A stretch of 64,000 bases of DNA from positions 9,236,501-9,300,500 of the forward strand of contig CM034409.1 in assembly GCA_019925095.2 (NCBI GenBank), written 5' to 3'. The translations under genes were made by a program, and so were the position numbers. This DNA is from Dendrolimus kikuchii. Taxonomy: Eukaryota; Arthropoda; Insecta; Lepidoptera; Lasiocampidae. This document shows positions 32,610 through 43,668 of this stretch, piece by piece (position 1 is the first letter of the stretch; each line of letters starts with the position of its first letter). A model generated the notes under the pieces. That model searched no databases. It was given only the letters and a program-made list of their open reading frames with translations, and was not told the DNA's origin.

Positions 32610-33030
32610 TGTGTGTGTGTGCAGTTCACAGGCAGTAGAAGCGAAACTTCAGAGAATATACTCACAGATAATTCTTCTCTAACTTTTTTAATATAAACAT
32701 TATTTCTTTAGCCTACATCCGTCAACATATTATAATTAAAAATAAACTTTCAATTTTTCACTGTTTTAATCTAAAAAATATTATCAGTTTTATTTCGGTC
32801 CAAATTGGACCTATGTTTAATCATCGGTCTTATGTCAATAACATTTACGTTTACATTGTGAAGCACAGATTAGAGAGTCATCTCTAATCTGTGTTTCACA
32901 ATGTAAAACTCGTATCTCATTCTCGCAGGCCTAGTCATATAGAATTGTGTTTATCTCTTTTTAGTTACGCGTTTTCGTTTCATCGATTTTCAAATCACGA
33001 TTCTAAAGAAGTTGCACTTCAAAGCTGTTA
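32610..33030 (+). repeat. Family B repeat, copy B3 (uninterrupted)
   Basis: Same subtype as B2: (TG)n, gcagttcacaggcagtagaa, agagaatatactcac, tttatttcggtccaaattgg, and the 3' end tctaaagaagttgcacttc. A small internal inversion-like doubling occurs at gattagagagtca/tctctaatctg (32870-32893). Confidence 0.78.
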
Positions 33031-33064
33031 TTGTTTTATCATAAAAGAAGGCCTTAAGCAACTG

Positions 33065-33096
33065 CGTGTTGAGGATCGCTCAGCGATATCAACACG
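33065..33096. repeat. Imperfect hairpin
   Basis: cgtgttgaggatcgct pairs with agcgatatcaacacg around a single-base centre. It lies just after B3. Confidence 0.7.
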
Positions 33097-33525
33097 TGTC
33101 TAAGTGTAGTTGGTCGTTGTAAGAGATAGCATAAAGTTCCACTTTATTTTTGTAATTGACACTTACGTCATACCATTGCGAAAACGTCTGCTTTAGTTTC
33201 TTAATAAATACCTCATTCACTTCTCAATAAAATTTGATACACAAGTAGGAGTAATATTTCACATAGATCAACTTAATTGTAGTGTAAATTTAAAAAAATA
33301 CATTAAATACCGAATAAAATTTGTAATTAAAATCTCGTTGAAATTTCAAAGTTGAGCAAAACCATAGAGTGTAAATTAAAAGTAATTGATCCTATTGCAC
33401 ATTAATGAGCTGTGTTTTAATTGTGTAATCGTTAAAATTGACTTCAAATTTGTATACAACGTTTTATTTTATTATTAGAGTATTTTATATACTTTTATTA
33501 TATTTATCTATAATATTATAAAATT

Positions 33526-34000
33526 ACGCTCACGTATGGAAGCGAGAGTTGGGTATGGAAGAAAGAGCATGAAAGTAGAGTAAACGCGGTCGAGATGCGA
33601 GCCCTGCGCAAAATCTGCGGAGTGACGCTTGCGGACCGCGTTCGTAATACCGAAGTAAGAAAGACAGTTGGTCTGAAAGAGAGTGTCGGGGTGAAGGTAA
33701 GGAAAGGAATGCTCCGGTGGTTCGGACATGTAGAAAGAATGCATGATGAAAGAATGAATAAACAGATATACAATGCAAAAGTGGATGGATGCAGAAGTCG
33801 TGGAAGGCCACGACACACTTTCCATGATCAAATTGATCGTGTACTAGCAGAAGGTGATGTTAGGAGCCTTAAGAACAGACGAGCGTGCATGACAAGAGTT
33901 ATGAATGTCAAAGAAGCAAGTGAGGTGTGTAAGAATAAGCCTAAATGGCGCTCTGTTGTTCGTGCCTACCCCGCAAGGGAAGTTATGTATGTATGTATGT
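33526..34000 (+). mobile_element. RTE-like LINE C, longest copy, with 11-bp target duplication
   Basis: attataaaatt stands at 33515-33525 and 34001-34011. The insert is a 5'-truncated RTE-like LINE ending in (TATG)n. It is the reference for the seven shorter C copies in the window. Confidence 0.92.
33527..34000 (+). pseudogene. RTE-like LINE C protein, C-terminal ~155 residues
   Basis: An uninterrupted plus-strand frame. It reads LTYGSESWVWKKEHESRV, VEMRALRKICGVTLADRVRN, KGMLRWFGHVERM, GRPRHTFHDQIDRVLAEGDV, RSLKNRRACMTRVMNVKEAS and WRSVVRAYPARE. The YGSE, ALR.ICGVT..DR.RN, LRWFGHVERM and RGRPR..F.DQI blocks are the region downstream of the reverse transcriptase in RTE-like LINEs. The RT and endonuclease are missing by 5' truncation. 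The frame is intact to the (TATG)n tail, consistent with a young insertion. Confidence 0.85.
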
Positions 34001-34074
34001 ATTATAAAATTCATGTTTACAATTTTCGTTGTCGTCGTTTTCGTGTCTGTATATTAAAGGTAATAAAAAAACAA

Positions 34075-34535
34075 CTGGTGTACACTATATAAACGACAGC
34101 GGGCACAATGCGATTTTTTTTGTCTATTTATTCGGGATTCACGTAAAAACGACTGAGCCGATTTAATGGGGTTTTCACTGATCGACAGCAAATTCTTAGA
34201 TTTCAAATCTGCACTGCTATTTATCCTGGGAATCCTACGGGAAATATTCTGGGAATAATTTAAAATAGCCTGTTTAAAAAATGGAATTCCAATGTGATAT
34301 TTTTACTGATCGATGGCAAATTTTATGTATTATATATGTGATGATAGATGTGATATTTTTTATCCCGGGAATCCCGCGGGAATTTTCTCGGGAGCGGTTT
34401 GAAGTTGTTGGGGAGCATAAAGATTAGTTTATTCCAACACAGTTTTCATTAAAACGATGGTTTCAATTTTTTTTATAAATGCTGCGGTACTTTGTGCCCC
34501 GGGAATAGTCGCGAGAATAACCTAGTATGTATATA
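34075..34535 (+). repeat. Family H repeat, copy H3 (long)
   Basis: ggtgtacactatataaacga at the start, tattcgggattcacgtaaaa, ttttcactgatcgacagcaa, two cccggg blocks and gcgagaataacctagta at the end. The longest H copy. Confidence 0.78.
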
Positions 34536-34946
34536 TAATTTTAGCTTCTACATGCTTGTCTCTACAAGACATGAAAAATAGCCAATGAATTGCTTCGAAA
34601 TTCAGACTGAAGGCTGGTTTAACTAGTGCATTATAACTAATATACCCACATTGCTTCGGTGTAACAGATACCCGGTATAAACCGTGTAATGCGGTTTGTA
34701 GGTGCGGCCCGTCATATAGCGAACGGTTACTTTGCATATTCATTAAGGTGTTCGTTTCAGCATATACATATTTGACACTCCAATCTATTAGATAGCCATT
34801 ATCCGTTTATAAACAGATGACATTTATTGCAAAACTGATCAATAATTGATATCTAAAGTTTTGTCGCCATGTTGAAATAAATGGAAATCTTCAAGTTTCA
34901 TCTTGTGCATCTGCCTTTATACCTATAATTATGTCTTACTAACCGT
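34536..34946. other. No recognised feature
   Basis: No gene or repeat identified. Confidence 0.4.
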
Positions 34947-34947
34947 G

Positions 34948-35015
34948 CGCAGAAGGTTTGCCGATAGCCTCATGATGTCACGCGTTGATGGTCAGTAGGA
35001 TTAACAAAAATGGAT
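34948..35015 (+). repeat. Family S repeat, copy 1
   Basis: gtgcgcagaaggtttgccga, tagcctcatgatgtcacgcg, ttgatggtcagtaggat. Inverse copies lie at 54115-54180 and 5982-6024. Confidence 0.72.
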
Positions 35016-35550
35016 ACATAAATAGTTGTTGCAATAGATGTATTATATTAATTTAATATAGTACTTACATAAAACTAATAAAAAATTGTCTCGGTCGAAT
35101 TTGCCCACCAGTTTCTTCTCATGGTTATCAAAAAGGCGACTAAGGGAAAAAAATAGTAAATAGAAAATGCTGTTGTTGTTACGTAGATTACATATTATTA
35201 TGTATTAATATTTAATGACGAATGAAACTAAGCCGTAAAATAATAGTTTAATCATTAAAGTCCATTAAATCAGACATAACTGAATCACTTTCAGTGTATA
35301 ATATGTTTCTAGTTCAGTGGAGTCGCTATCACTGTTTTGACCTACAGAAAGAATAAGCTCTCTTTCATATATTTCTCCTAACCTTGTCCTCTTTCCAATA
35401 TTTTTGCTGCAAGCGATCCACGTGGTTGATTTCATTTTTTCGGTCGCTTTTTCAATTTTCTCAGAAACTATTTGCTCCACATGGATAAAAGACAGGAAGT
35501 TGTAGCCTATATGGCGCTACACAATAGTGTATCAAAACCACGAAACATCA
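35016..35550. other. No recognised feature
   Basis: A 71-codon minus frame at 35265-35480 is not recognised and has no supporting context. Confidence 0.4.
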
Positions 35551-35556
35551 AGAGTT

Positions 35557-36200
35557 AGAAAAGGTTTTTTGAAATTAAGTTTTTTAGAATCGTTGTGATT
35601 TGAAACTCGATGAAACGAAAAATCGTCACAATTTTTTTATTTTATTACAGGAGTTCAACAGACAGGCAGACGGCCCACTGGATGGAAAGCGGTTACCATC
35701 GCCTATGGACATTTGCAACACCAAAGGTGCTATAAATGCGCTGCTGCTCTCTTAAGTGAGTCTGGAACCTGGTCACTAATGCCGGAACACAACTCAAAAT
35801 TGTTAAGGCGGCATGCTCTAGATCAGGGGTGGTAGCAAATTCCCTACCACCTGGCTGTGGGTTGTTTAGTCGCCTGTTACGACAGGCCGCCCGGCCGCAG
35901 GAAACTGTATTCTTTCTCCGTTCCTGCACGGATAAGAAGATAAAAAGATATAAACACATAAATCTATAGAACTAAGCCTGCTAGAGAATGAGATATAATA
36001 CATTATATTTAATATTTTAAACACTATTTTTATACTGACAGAGTTGGAAACGTTTTGAGGTTTTTCGTTAATATATCGATCTTAAATATATTATAACGAT
36101 ATAATATATGAAATGTGACGTCACGAAATTTAGAATTCCTCCCACCCCTTGACACTCTTTGTTTCACTTCTACTTCGTGTAATCTGCACACACGCATACG
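35557..36200 (-). repeat. Family B repeat, copy B4, split by SINE A7
   Basis: The minus orientation runs from 36200 (gcacacacgc...) to 35575. A7 sits at the ctctttttagtgtcgc site. Both halves join cleanly when A7 is taken out. Confidence 0.8.
35632..35934 (-). mobile_element. SINE family A, copy A7
   Basis: Full-length minus copy with its poly-A tail at 35632-35645. A short deletion removes part of the gactggatggctacc block. Confidence 0.86.
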
Positions 36201-36283
36201 TTTTTTTTCAATTATTTGTATACATTTCGTTGAACACCGTCGTGATTTATGCCCGTTTCTTATATCTTACCGACCGTTCGTTA

Positions 36284-36310
36284 ACTTGCCTTACAATTGG
36301 TAAGGCAAGT
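36284..36310. repeat. Perfect hairpin
   Basis: acttgccttac - aattg - gtaaggcaagt. Confidence 0.85.
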
Positions 36311-36574
36311 GGATGAATAATAAGATACAGGGACCGGCCATTAATAACTTTTAAGTAAAGGTAAGGGAAATTAAATACTAGCTTCCAAATTTGTAAAAAT
36401 TGTTTCCTTTCTTCTCTAAAATTTTTATAATTAAATCGAAAATACTCAAAGATTTCGTCGTCATCAGCCAGTTAGCCATTCACAATCCACTGCAGAACGT
36501 AGGCCTCCCCAATTCGGTGCCACTCTTCAGTCAGAACCCTTCATAATTGTGTACTGGCATAAACTCGACTGGTA

Positions 36575-36741
36575 TTTTTTTTTGTTTTATTGCTGAAGCT
36601 CAGCAGCCAGCCTGACAGACCAACTGTGGTGGAAAGTGGTTACCGTCACCTATGGACATTAGCAATACCAGTGGTGCTGCCAATGTGCTGCCGGCCTTAA
36701 AGGAGAAACTGGACCCTGGCCACTAATGCCGAAGCACATTT
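36575..36741 (-). mobile_element. Diverged SINE-A-like / LINE T tail fragment
   Basis: The minus strand has the gttaccgtcacctatggaca equivalent and a tattgctgaagctcagcagc start. Clearly related to A but with a different middle (ctgccggccttaaaggag). Confidence 0.6.
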
Positions 36742-36801
36742 GATAGAAGTAAAAGAAGACGAAGGCACTGATTAGTGTCTTCGTCTTCTTTTACTTCTAT
36801 C
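36742..36801. repeat. Long near-perfect hairpin, 4-nt loop
   Basis: gatagaagtaaaagaagac and four further bases are exactly complementary to the right arm (23 bp). The inner part, g-cact-gatt-agtg-t, extends the pairing after one mismatch. Confidence 0.92.
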
Positions 36802-36849
36802 TATGGATTACTTTCTGTTGACTGGGCGTTCAACCTCACTTCCTTGAGC

Positions 36850-37092
36850 CGCTTTCTAATGTACACAACGGCTCTTAAGAATTTCTCTCTTAGGCACCAT
36901 GGTTATTTGGGACGAGCTCCCAGCTAAGGTTTTTCCACAGTACGATTTGGGGTTTTAAAAACACAGTGGTATATAACTCTTTCAAGGCCGGCAACTCATT
37001 GGTAGCACCTCTGATCCTGCAAGGCGACGGTAACCACTTTACATCAGGTGAGTCGCCTTCCTATTTGCTGTACTTATGAATTAAAAAAAAAT
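36850..37092 (+). pseudogene. LINE T ORF C-terminus and 3' UTR
   Basis: The plus strand reads TMVIWDELPAKVFPQYDLGF, the W..LP..VFP..YDL.. tail of Jockey/CR1-like LINE proteins, followed by a stop. The 3' UTR has ttggtagcacctctgatcct, gcgacggtaaccactttaca and tcaggtgagtcgccttcc, closing with an A run at about 37092. This 3' UTR is homologous to the 3' end of SINE A. Confidence 0.68.
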
Positions 37093-37433
37093 ATATAAAA
37101 TAATTTCGATTCGTTTTAACATCTATTATTTCCATTAGCATTTTTGTAACTTGGCAACGCAATTTAACTAAATTCTTTGAACATTTCTGCAATTGCTGAG
37201 AATAAAATTTAAAAACTTTGAAACATTAATCAAGTGCTACGCTTTCATGAATAATGAAACGGTGGATCTCTTAAGATGCTTTTGAAATGCATTGTTTTTA
37301 ACTACTTACAAAAGCATAAACTTTTAATATAGCTATAAAATTTCTATGAATAATTTTACTTTATTTAATACATTTGTGGAATGATGAATACGCATAATTA
37401 AATTTTGTTCAATAACTATATTATTTTATTTTA
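37093..37433. other. No recognised feature
   Basis: AT-rich, nothing identified. Confidence 0.4.
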
Positions 37434-37444
37434 GACTAGCATGT

Positions 37445-37919
37445 AGTGTTGAGTAGGACATGTATGAGCCGGTACATTATTTTGTCCCGTACAAACTACA
37501 TTTATAGTGATACGGCTCCAAATTCGAAGATGTAAGACTAAAAATGTTTGTTTCGCCACTACTTACTTCTCCAACATGAGAGGAGGGACGGAACGACGCT
37601 TATAATACAACAGTATAATAGTACAATAACGCCTCTACGAATATTCATATGACAAAGATGGACAACAGGAAATGTCACAGTATAGATGACCGATCACATC
37701 CGATTCTTAACGAATATTTCCGTACTAGAAGTTTTTATTGTACCGCGCGTAGGTATGAGGAATGGGACAAACGAGGCAACGCTTCAAATGTACTGCCGCT
37801 GTATAAACCGTACAAAACTCCTCGCTCCATCTGAAGTGGTACATTGTACGGGTTCAATACAAAAAGTCATGTTACTTTACAAACTCATTTTATAGTCGTG
37901 TCCTATTCAACATACTACT
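37445..37919. mobile_element. Non-autonomous DNA transposon with 9-10 bp target duplication
   Basis: actagcatgt stands at 37435-37444 and 37920-37929. The ends are imperfect inverted repeats (agtgttgagtaggacatg and, inverted, agtagtatgttgaataggac). Duplications of 9-10 bp are typical of Mutator-like transposons. Frames of 61 and 69 codons inside are not recognised. Confidence 0.72.
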
Positions 37920-38099
37920 ACTAGCATGTGCCAGCGAAACTTCGTTCACGTCGGCATGGCGACGACGTATTTATTAATGAATTGCAACGGCCGTACCAAA
38001 ATAAATGCGACCGCAACGCCATCTCTTTGGCTATATTCACCTATCCCATGAAAGCGACTTAATTTATCGGGATAAAAAGTATCCTAAGTATTATGCATA

Positions 38100-38225
38100 T
38101 ACTAGCGGTCCCGGCAGACGTTAGTCTGCCCTAAACAAATAAAAATCTAGGACTCGATTCTAGTGTCTCCTACCGCTTCTAATTGTGAATCTAAACCTTA
38201 CTGGAACCTAATCAAACACACATAA
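38100..38225 (+). repeat. Family U repeat, copy 2
   Basis: actagcggtcccggcagacg, cctaaacaaataaaaatcta and the gattctagtgtctcctaccg block match 20090-20210. Confidence 0.6.
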
Positions 38226-38491
38226 AAAAAATCATCAAGAGCAGTAAATTCATTCTCAAGTTACGCGCATACGTTAGGGGTCATTATTATTAAGCCGAAG
38301 TGATTTCTACATTAACGTTTACTAAGATCAGACTTGGTATTATTGCAAAGCATAAATATGTGGTAGTCTACAACCAACTTGGGGAATAATGTTTATATCC
38401 TTAAGGGATAATTTTATTTTTAGTATACTCCTCGCCAAGTATAAATTCTTTTTTTATTTATATAGAAGTTAAATGTTGATATAAGCTAGCT

Positions 38492-38625
38492 AGTCAGGAG
38501 CCTTAAGAACAGACGAGCGTGCATGACAAGACTTATGAATGTCAAAGAAGCAAGTGAGGTGTGTAAGAATAAGCCTGAATGGCGCTCTGTTGTTCGTGCC
38601 TACTGAAGTTATGTATGTATGTATG
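38492..38625 (+). mobile_element. RTE-like LINE C, copy C3
   Basis: Starts at caggagccttaagaacagac and ends in (TATG)n. The duplication tataagctagct is at 38480-38491 and 38626-38637. A short deletion removes the ccccgcaagggaactggcg segment. Confidence 0.9.
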
Positions 38626-38654
38626 TATAAGCTAGCTCTGTGGTATTGTATTAG

Positions 38655-38782
38655 TGGCCATGGTCTAATCTCTCATTTGAGGCCGGTTGCACGTTAATAG
38701 CACCAATAGAGTTGCAAATGTCTAGACGACAATAACCATTTTCCATCAGGTGAGCTGTCTGCTGTACTCCAGCAAAATAAAA
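38655..38782 (+). mobile_element. LINE 3' tail, family T fragment
   Basis: aatagcaccaatagagttgc, aaatgtctagacgacaataa and ccatcaggtgagctgtctgc are homologous to the SINE A / LINE T tail. Ends in an A run. Confidence 0.6.
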
Positions 38783-39185
38783 AAGAGAGGCGAAGTTTTT
38801 CTTTCATAGACTGAAATCCAAACTATTTGTAAAACTATAACATAAAAAGCTTCACGAGAACACGGCTTAACATGCAAAAAGATACTAAAAACATGGAGCT
38901 CACGCTGCGAGGATAAATACAGGCTTTGCGCGAAGATAGTTGTAAAAAGTTTCCAACTTGAACTGGCATACTTATTTGAAATAATTGGCTAAGTTTAAGC
39001 TGGACTTTTGCTTGAAGTTCTATCAGGGTGAGAAAATTCTCACGTAGCGTACATAGGTTTTGCATAGCAAATAATATACCTGGATGTTACTGTAGCCTCC
39101 TTTTAATTTTTAATTTCTCATATTCTGAAAGTACGCTTGGAGTTGCCTAATCACAGGGATAAAAACAGCACTTTTCTCCTTGCAG

Positions 39186-39766
39186 TCAAAAAATTTAGTT
39201 TTTTTATGTTTAAGGCTTGGCAACTAGGCCTCTAAGCCAGGCGCCGTTGTATTGTAGGCTACAATCGACGTCATTCAACGGAGTTCTTGTGAAAACTCGA
39301 AAAGCCACATTTGGCTATATAGTTCACATTTCTAGCAAAAACACATAATTACTACTCAAAAACTATCAATCCCACAACTATTGTTCATTTTAGAGTAATT
39401 TTACACATCTTTAGAAAATAAAACTGCACAGCACAACGTCCCCTTTCAGTTCCCGCCAAAAACTCTCTCAAAAAATTTAGATTTTATTTAAGTTTATGGC
39501 TTGGCAGCTAGGCCTTTAAGCCAGATCTTAGTTTACAATATAGTTTCTTCATTTTCTTAAGCCTATGTGTAGCACAGCTGAACTGTAGGTAATCAGCTAG
39601 TGCCATTCAACGGAGTTCTTGTGACAACTCAAAAGACCACATTTGACTATACAGTTCACATTTCTCACAAAACACATAATTACTACTCAAAAACTATCAA
39701 TATCCTACAACTATTTTTCATTTTAGAGTAATTTTATACATTTCAAAAAATTTAGAAAATTATGCC
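39186..39766. repeat. Local tandem duplication, two ~285-330 bp units
   Basis: Unit 1 (39186-39420) and unit 2 (39469-39766) share aaaaaatttag, ggcttggca(a/g)ctaggcct, attcaacggagttcttgtga, cacataattactactcaaaa and ttttagagtaatttta. Unit 2 carries about 48 bp extra in its middle. Unit divergence is modest. Confidence 0.85.
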
Positions 39767-40215
39767 AACCATAGATAATACATGCGACTCATGTCCTAAA
39801 TTTTTTTACAGCCTGTTAAATGGCGACATAAACTGTAATAAAAATTTATCAACAATTTTGTAACATCAATTTTATAATTATAAATTACTTTTCCCTGTAA
39901 TTTATTTAAATTACATAAATTTTACCTAAATATTTACTACTATAAGTGACAAAAATATACTGGCTGGTAAAAAGCAACAGAGAAAAAAATTTACTTGACT
40001 TTCCATATGTCACGTACGTGATGACGTTTCGTCAGATTTAGACATGGATTTAACGCCTGATTTTATTAGAGGAGTAGTTGTTTGTTTAACTAATCAGTTT
40101 TTATTTACTTTCCTCATATTCGAAATGAAAAGCAGAGTGTTAACCTCGAGTGAAAGGCCTATTGAGGCACTCGAACTATTAGTGCTCTCTTTACGCTCGC
40201 TCGCCGAATTATCTC
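39767..40215. other. No gene; small palindrome
   Basis: tcacgtacgtga (40010-40021) is a perfect 12-nt palindrome. Nothing else identified. Confidence 0.4.
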
Positions 40216-40216
40216 G

Positions 40217-40342
40217 TGAATGAATGAATGAAAACTCTTTATTGTTCACCATAAACTTAAATCTAGACAATTGATATGGATACATTTGCATTAGAACAAT
40301 GGGCGGCCTTATCGCTTATAGCGATCTCTTGCACCCAACCCT
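40217..40342 (-). mobile_element. LINE 3' tail, family P, copy P3
   Basis: Minus strand: ttgggtgcaagag, hairpin atcgct-ata-agcgat (40311-40325), gataaggccgcccattgt, then gaacaataaagagtttt and a (GAAT)n-type tail. Confidence 0.72.
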
Positions 40343-40568
40343 CGTGCCTAAATAGGTCACTTTCACCTCTCGTGTAACAATCTACTATTACGCCCGTGTC
40401 CTAATTAATATTATAAATGCGAATGTGAGTTTTTATGTTATACTTTCACGTCTTATAGGTTGTATTATCATATTATTCCTCCTGACTCTTCTTATTTTTA
40501 AAGACATTGTACAAACTCAGCCTCTTTACACATTTATTATATTATAGATTCTATACATCATATGGTAC

Positions 40569-40758
40569 ATCATATCATTGATCGTGTACTAGCAGAAGGT
40601 GATGTCAGGAGCCTTAAGAACAGACGAGTGTGCATGACAAGAGTTATGAATGTCAAAGAGGCAAGTGAGGTGTGTAAGAATAAGCCTAAATGGCACTCTG
40701 TTGTTCGTGCCTACCCCGCAAGGGAACTGGCGTGAAGTTATGTATGTATGTATGTATG
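40569..40758 (+). mobile_element. RTE-like LINE C, copy C4
   Basis: Starts near ttgatcgtgtactagcagaa and ends in (TATG)n. The 15-bp duplication tacatcatatggtac is at 40554-40568 and 40759-40773. Confidence 0.92.
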
Positions 40759-40774
40759 TACATCATATGGTACT

Positions 40775-41884
40775 GTAACGACCTACAGTAACTTCTTTAG
40801 TCGTCTTATATATTAAGAAACATAATATTTTTAAATAAATGCGTAGAACGCCTCCCAAAACAATCAACGACAGAATTGTAACGGGCCGCGAGCTCAACAC
40901 ATGATTGTAAAAAGTGTTTCTTCGTTCATAATATGAACTATATATTCTCTGAACCAGTCTCTTATTCAAGATCCCGGTCAGCTCAGAAACCGCTGGCCGT
41001 TAGAGTACCTTTCGCTCTACTTCTCCAATTTCACCAACATAATATCAAATACGAAAACAAAACGAAACAATGAGTCTGTATTACTTCGGACAACAATACA
41101 GTACAAAACTTTTGGGCACGATGTCCTAAAAAGGGAATAAGAGCAAAAAGGTCCGGCGAAAGTGGGAATAGCTGACAGCGGCGTGTCCATCCCTAGGCAT
41201 CGAATATGCCGCAATTATCGGACCCAACCTAATCGAGAGAGAGGAAGTTCACCGATAATTGAACTAGACTTTTTTGCTGACGGAGAAAATTGCGTTTGAT
41301 CTAACTGAAAGTAATTAAAAGAAATAGGTGAGGATACTTAATTCAGTAACTTTGTTGCTGCAAAGTTTTTCGTTTTATTCAAAAGTCGGGAATGATTGTT
41401 GCTTTTATTAGATTACCTTACTTCGTTGTGGAAGCTTGACATCAGTACTATTAGGGTTCTGTAGGTATAACTGAACCTCTTACCTTCAACGCAATCGGGA
41501 CACCAACTATTACCATCGGGTAACTTAGAACCGCTGAAGTAGAATAAAACTGGGAGTTCCATTGGGATCAATTTTTTCAGTATATAATATTAGTATAGAT
41601 TAAAAAGTATTCTACAGTATTTCCATAAATATAAGGCCTAACAATACATAATAAAAAATGTAAAGCAAAAATGGATACTTATGATCTGGAAAAAGAACAG
41701 AAACATAAGTAGCAAGTTACACTACAGCAAAATTAATTATTCAGTCTATCTAATACTATGACACTTCTAACGGTAAACTAAACACAACTTAATGATTAAA
41801 TCTAAATATTAACATTACATTCCTTTTGAAGCTTATTAATAACTTTACTAACAACTTTCATTACAGAATTTCAACAAAGATAAA
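40775..41884. other. No recognised feature
   Basis: About 1.1 kb without gene or repeat call. Confidence 0.45.
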
Positions 41885-42071
41885 ATTATTGCATGAGTTC
41901 AGCAGACAGGCAAACGATCCACTTGATGGAAAGCGGTTACCATCGCCTATGGACATTTGCAACACCAAAGGCTACAAATGCGCTGCTGCTTTCTTAAGGG
42001 AGACTGGAATCGGTCACTAATACCGGAAAACAACTCAAGGTTGTTATGACGGATACTCTAGACCAGGGGTT
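41885..42071 (-). mobile_element. SINE family A, copy A8, 5'-truncated
   Basis: Has the 3' tail and middle (gcgctgctgctttcttaagg) but stops at gaccaggggtt, lacking about 110 bp of the 5' part. Confidence 0.8.
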
Positions 42072-42337
42072 AAGCTTTTTATTTGTACATAGGAAACCAT
42101 TTTGAGACCAGATTTAGCTTAGAAACTACATTCACTTACTATGAACTGTGAATGAAAATAGAAGAAAGAATTAAAGAAAGCGACAATACATGGTCATAAA
42201 ACTAACTCATACATTTCTATGGTTTTTAAGATGTACGTACATTTACTTCAAAATATAATTTTACAGATTATTTATGGAAAGTGATCAATCTACCGCCGCT
42301 TCCAAAGTATATTTAGTTACTGTTAACTTACTGTGAT

Positions 42338-42835
42338 TTGAAACTCGATGAAACGAAAAAGCGACACTAAAAAGTAATAAACACATAAATCTATAGAACG
42401 AAGCCTGCGAGAGAATGAGATATAATACATTATATTTAATCATTTGAACATTATCCTTATACGGATAGAGTTGGAAATGTTTTGAAATTTTTCGTTAATA
42501 CTTCAAATTTCGTGTTTCAAGGATTAGGTAGGTTTCTTACAAATATACATACATAAATAACTTCACGGTAGTTCCCTTGCGGGGTAGGCACGAACAACAG
42601 AGCGCCATTTAGGCTTATTTTTACACACCTCACTTGCTTCTTTGACATTCATAACTCTTGTCATGCACGCTCGTCTGTTCTTAAGGCTCCTGACATCACC
42701 GTCAAGAGCCTTGCCACCACCACCATCCTACAAATATATTATAATGACATAGCATATGAAATGTGACGTCACAAAATTTATAATCCCTCCCACCCCCTGT
42801 CACACTTTATGTCACTTCTACTGCGTTTTTCTCTG
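42338..42835 (-). repeat. Family B repeat, copy B5, split by LINE C5
   Basis: Left part 42338-42535, right part from 42736 (tattataatgacatagcata, atgtgacgtcacaaaattta). It ends at tctactgcgt and passes straight into H4. Confidence 0.78.
42548..42728 (-). mobile_element. RTE-like LINE C, copy C5
   Basis: Minus strand, with catacataaataacttcacg at the tail. The 10-bp string tacaaatata at 42538-42547 and 42729-42738 is the likely duplication. About 25 bp at the 5' side (gtcaagagccttgccaccac) is not explained by C. Confidence 0.82.
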
Positions 42836-43078
42836 AGCAACAGTAAATTCTTAGTCTCTGCGTCACTTTTTATCCTGGGTCATCCACGGGAATTTTTCTG
42901 GGAGCAGTTTATAGATTTTCGGCTCCATAAAAGTTAGTTATTATTGATTTATTCCGACACATCTTTCACTAAAACGACTTACTTACATTCTTTTTTAAAT
43001 GCTGCGGCAGGTACTTGATGTCCCGGGAATCCCGCGGAGTTTTGAGTCAAGTGTGGACGAAGTTGCGGGCTAGTTAGA
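42836..43078 (+). repeat. Family H repeat, copy H4 (truncated at B5)
   Basis: Starts at tctgagcaacagtaaattct, inside the H consensus, and ends at gttgcgggctagtt. Confidence 0.73.
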
Positions 43079-43145
43079 AATATGATATTTAACAAGGTAA
43101 TAGAAATCTCGTTTATCGTAATATATTTACATGTGAAGTCAATTT

Positions 43146-43668
43146 TTAACCGAATTCAAAAAAAGGAGGAGGTTCTCAATTCGTCTGGATCTTTTTCTTT
43201 TTGTTTTTTTTTATGTATGTTCACCGATTACTCCGAGATTTGTGATCCGATTTACGTGATTCTTTTTTTGTTCGACGCGGAATAGCTTCCAAAATTTGAC
43301 ATAGTTTGGCCCAGTAGTTTTCATTTTAAGAACATTTTTTTGTTCCCGTTTCTTGGGACCTATATTTTTTAAGGAGCGCAGCACCTTTCGTAGGTCTACC
43401 CATACATAGCTAGACACTAAAAAGTAACAAATAAAAAAAAATACTTCGTTTAAAAAAACCGACTTCAAAAACTAAAAAGTATAAAATAAAAGCAAAGTAA
43501 AACATAAAAATTACTATATTTTTTTGAAAATTACTAAACACCGACTTCAAGATGTTTTAGATAATATATATTAATAATAATAGCTTTAGAAATAAGTTAT
43601 TTTATACTTTTTAGTTATTTAGTTTTTGAAGTCGGTTTTTTTAAACGAAGTTTTATTATTTTATGGAA
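43146..43668 (-). mobile_element. Element K, copy K2
   Basis: Minus orientation: palindrome side at 43425-43668, one ORF unit (43200-43420, reads KMKTTGPNYVKF and MGRPTKGAA-like after a shift), then the terminal block aaggaggaggttctcaattc. The left palindrome arm has lost most of its inner part, so the hairpin is asymmetric. Confidence 0.78.

Noticed and set aside
33508..33831. Three long minus-strand frames opposite the LINE C coding region
   Set aside because: Shadow frames of the well-supported plus-strand RTE-like protein.
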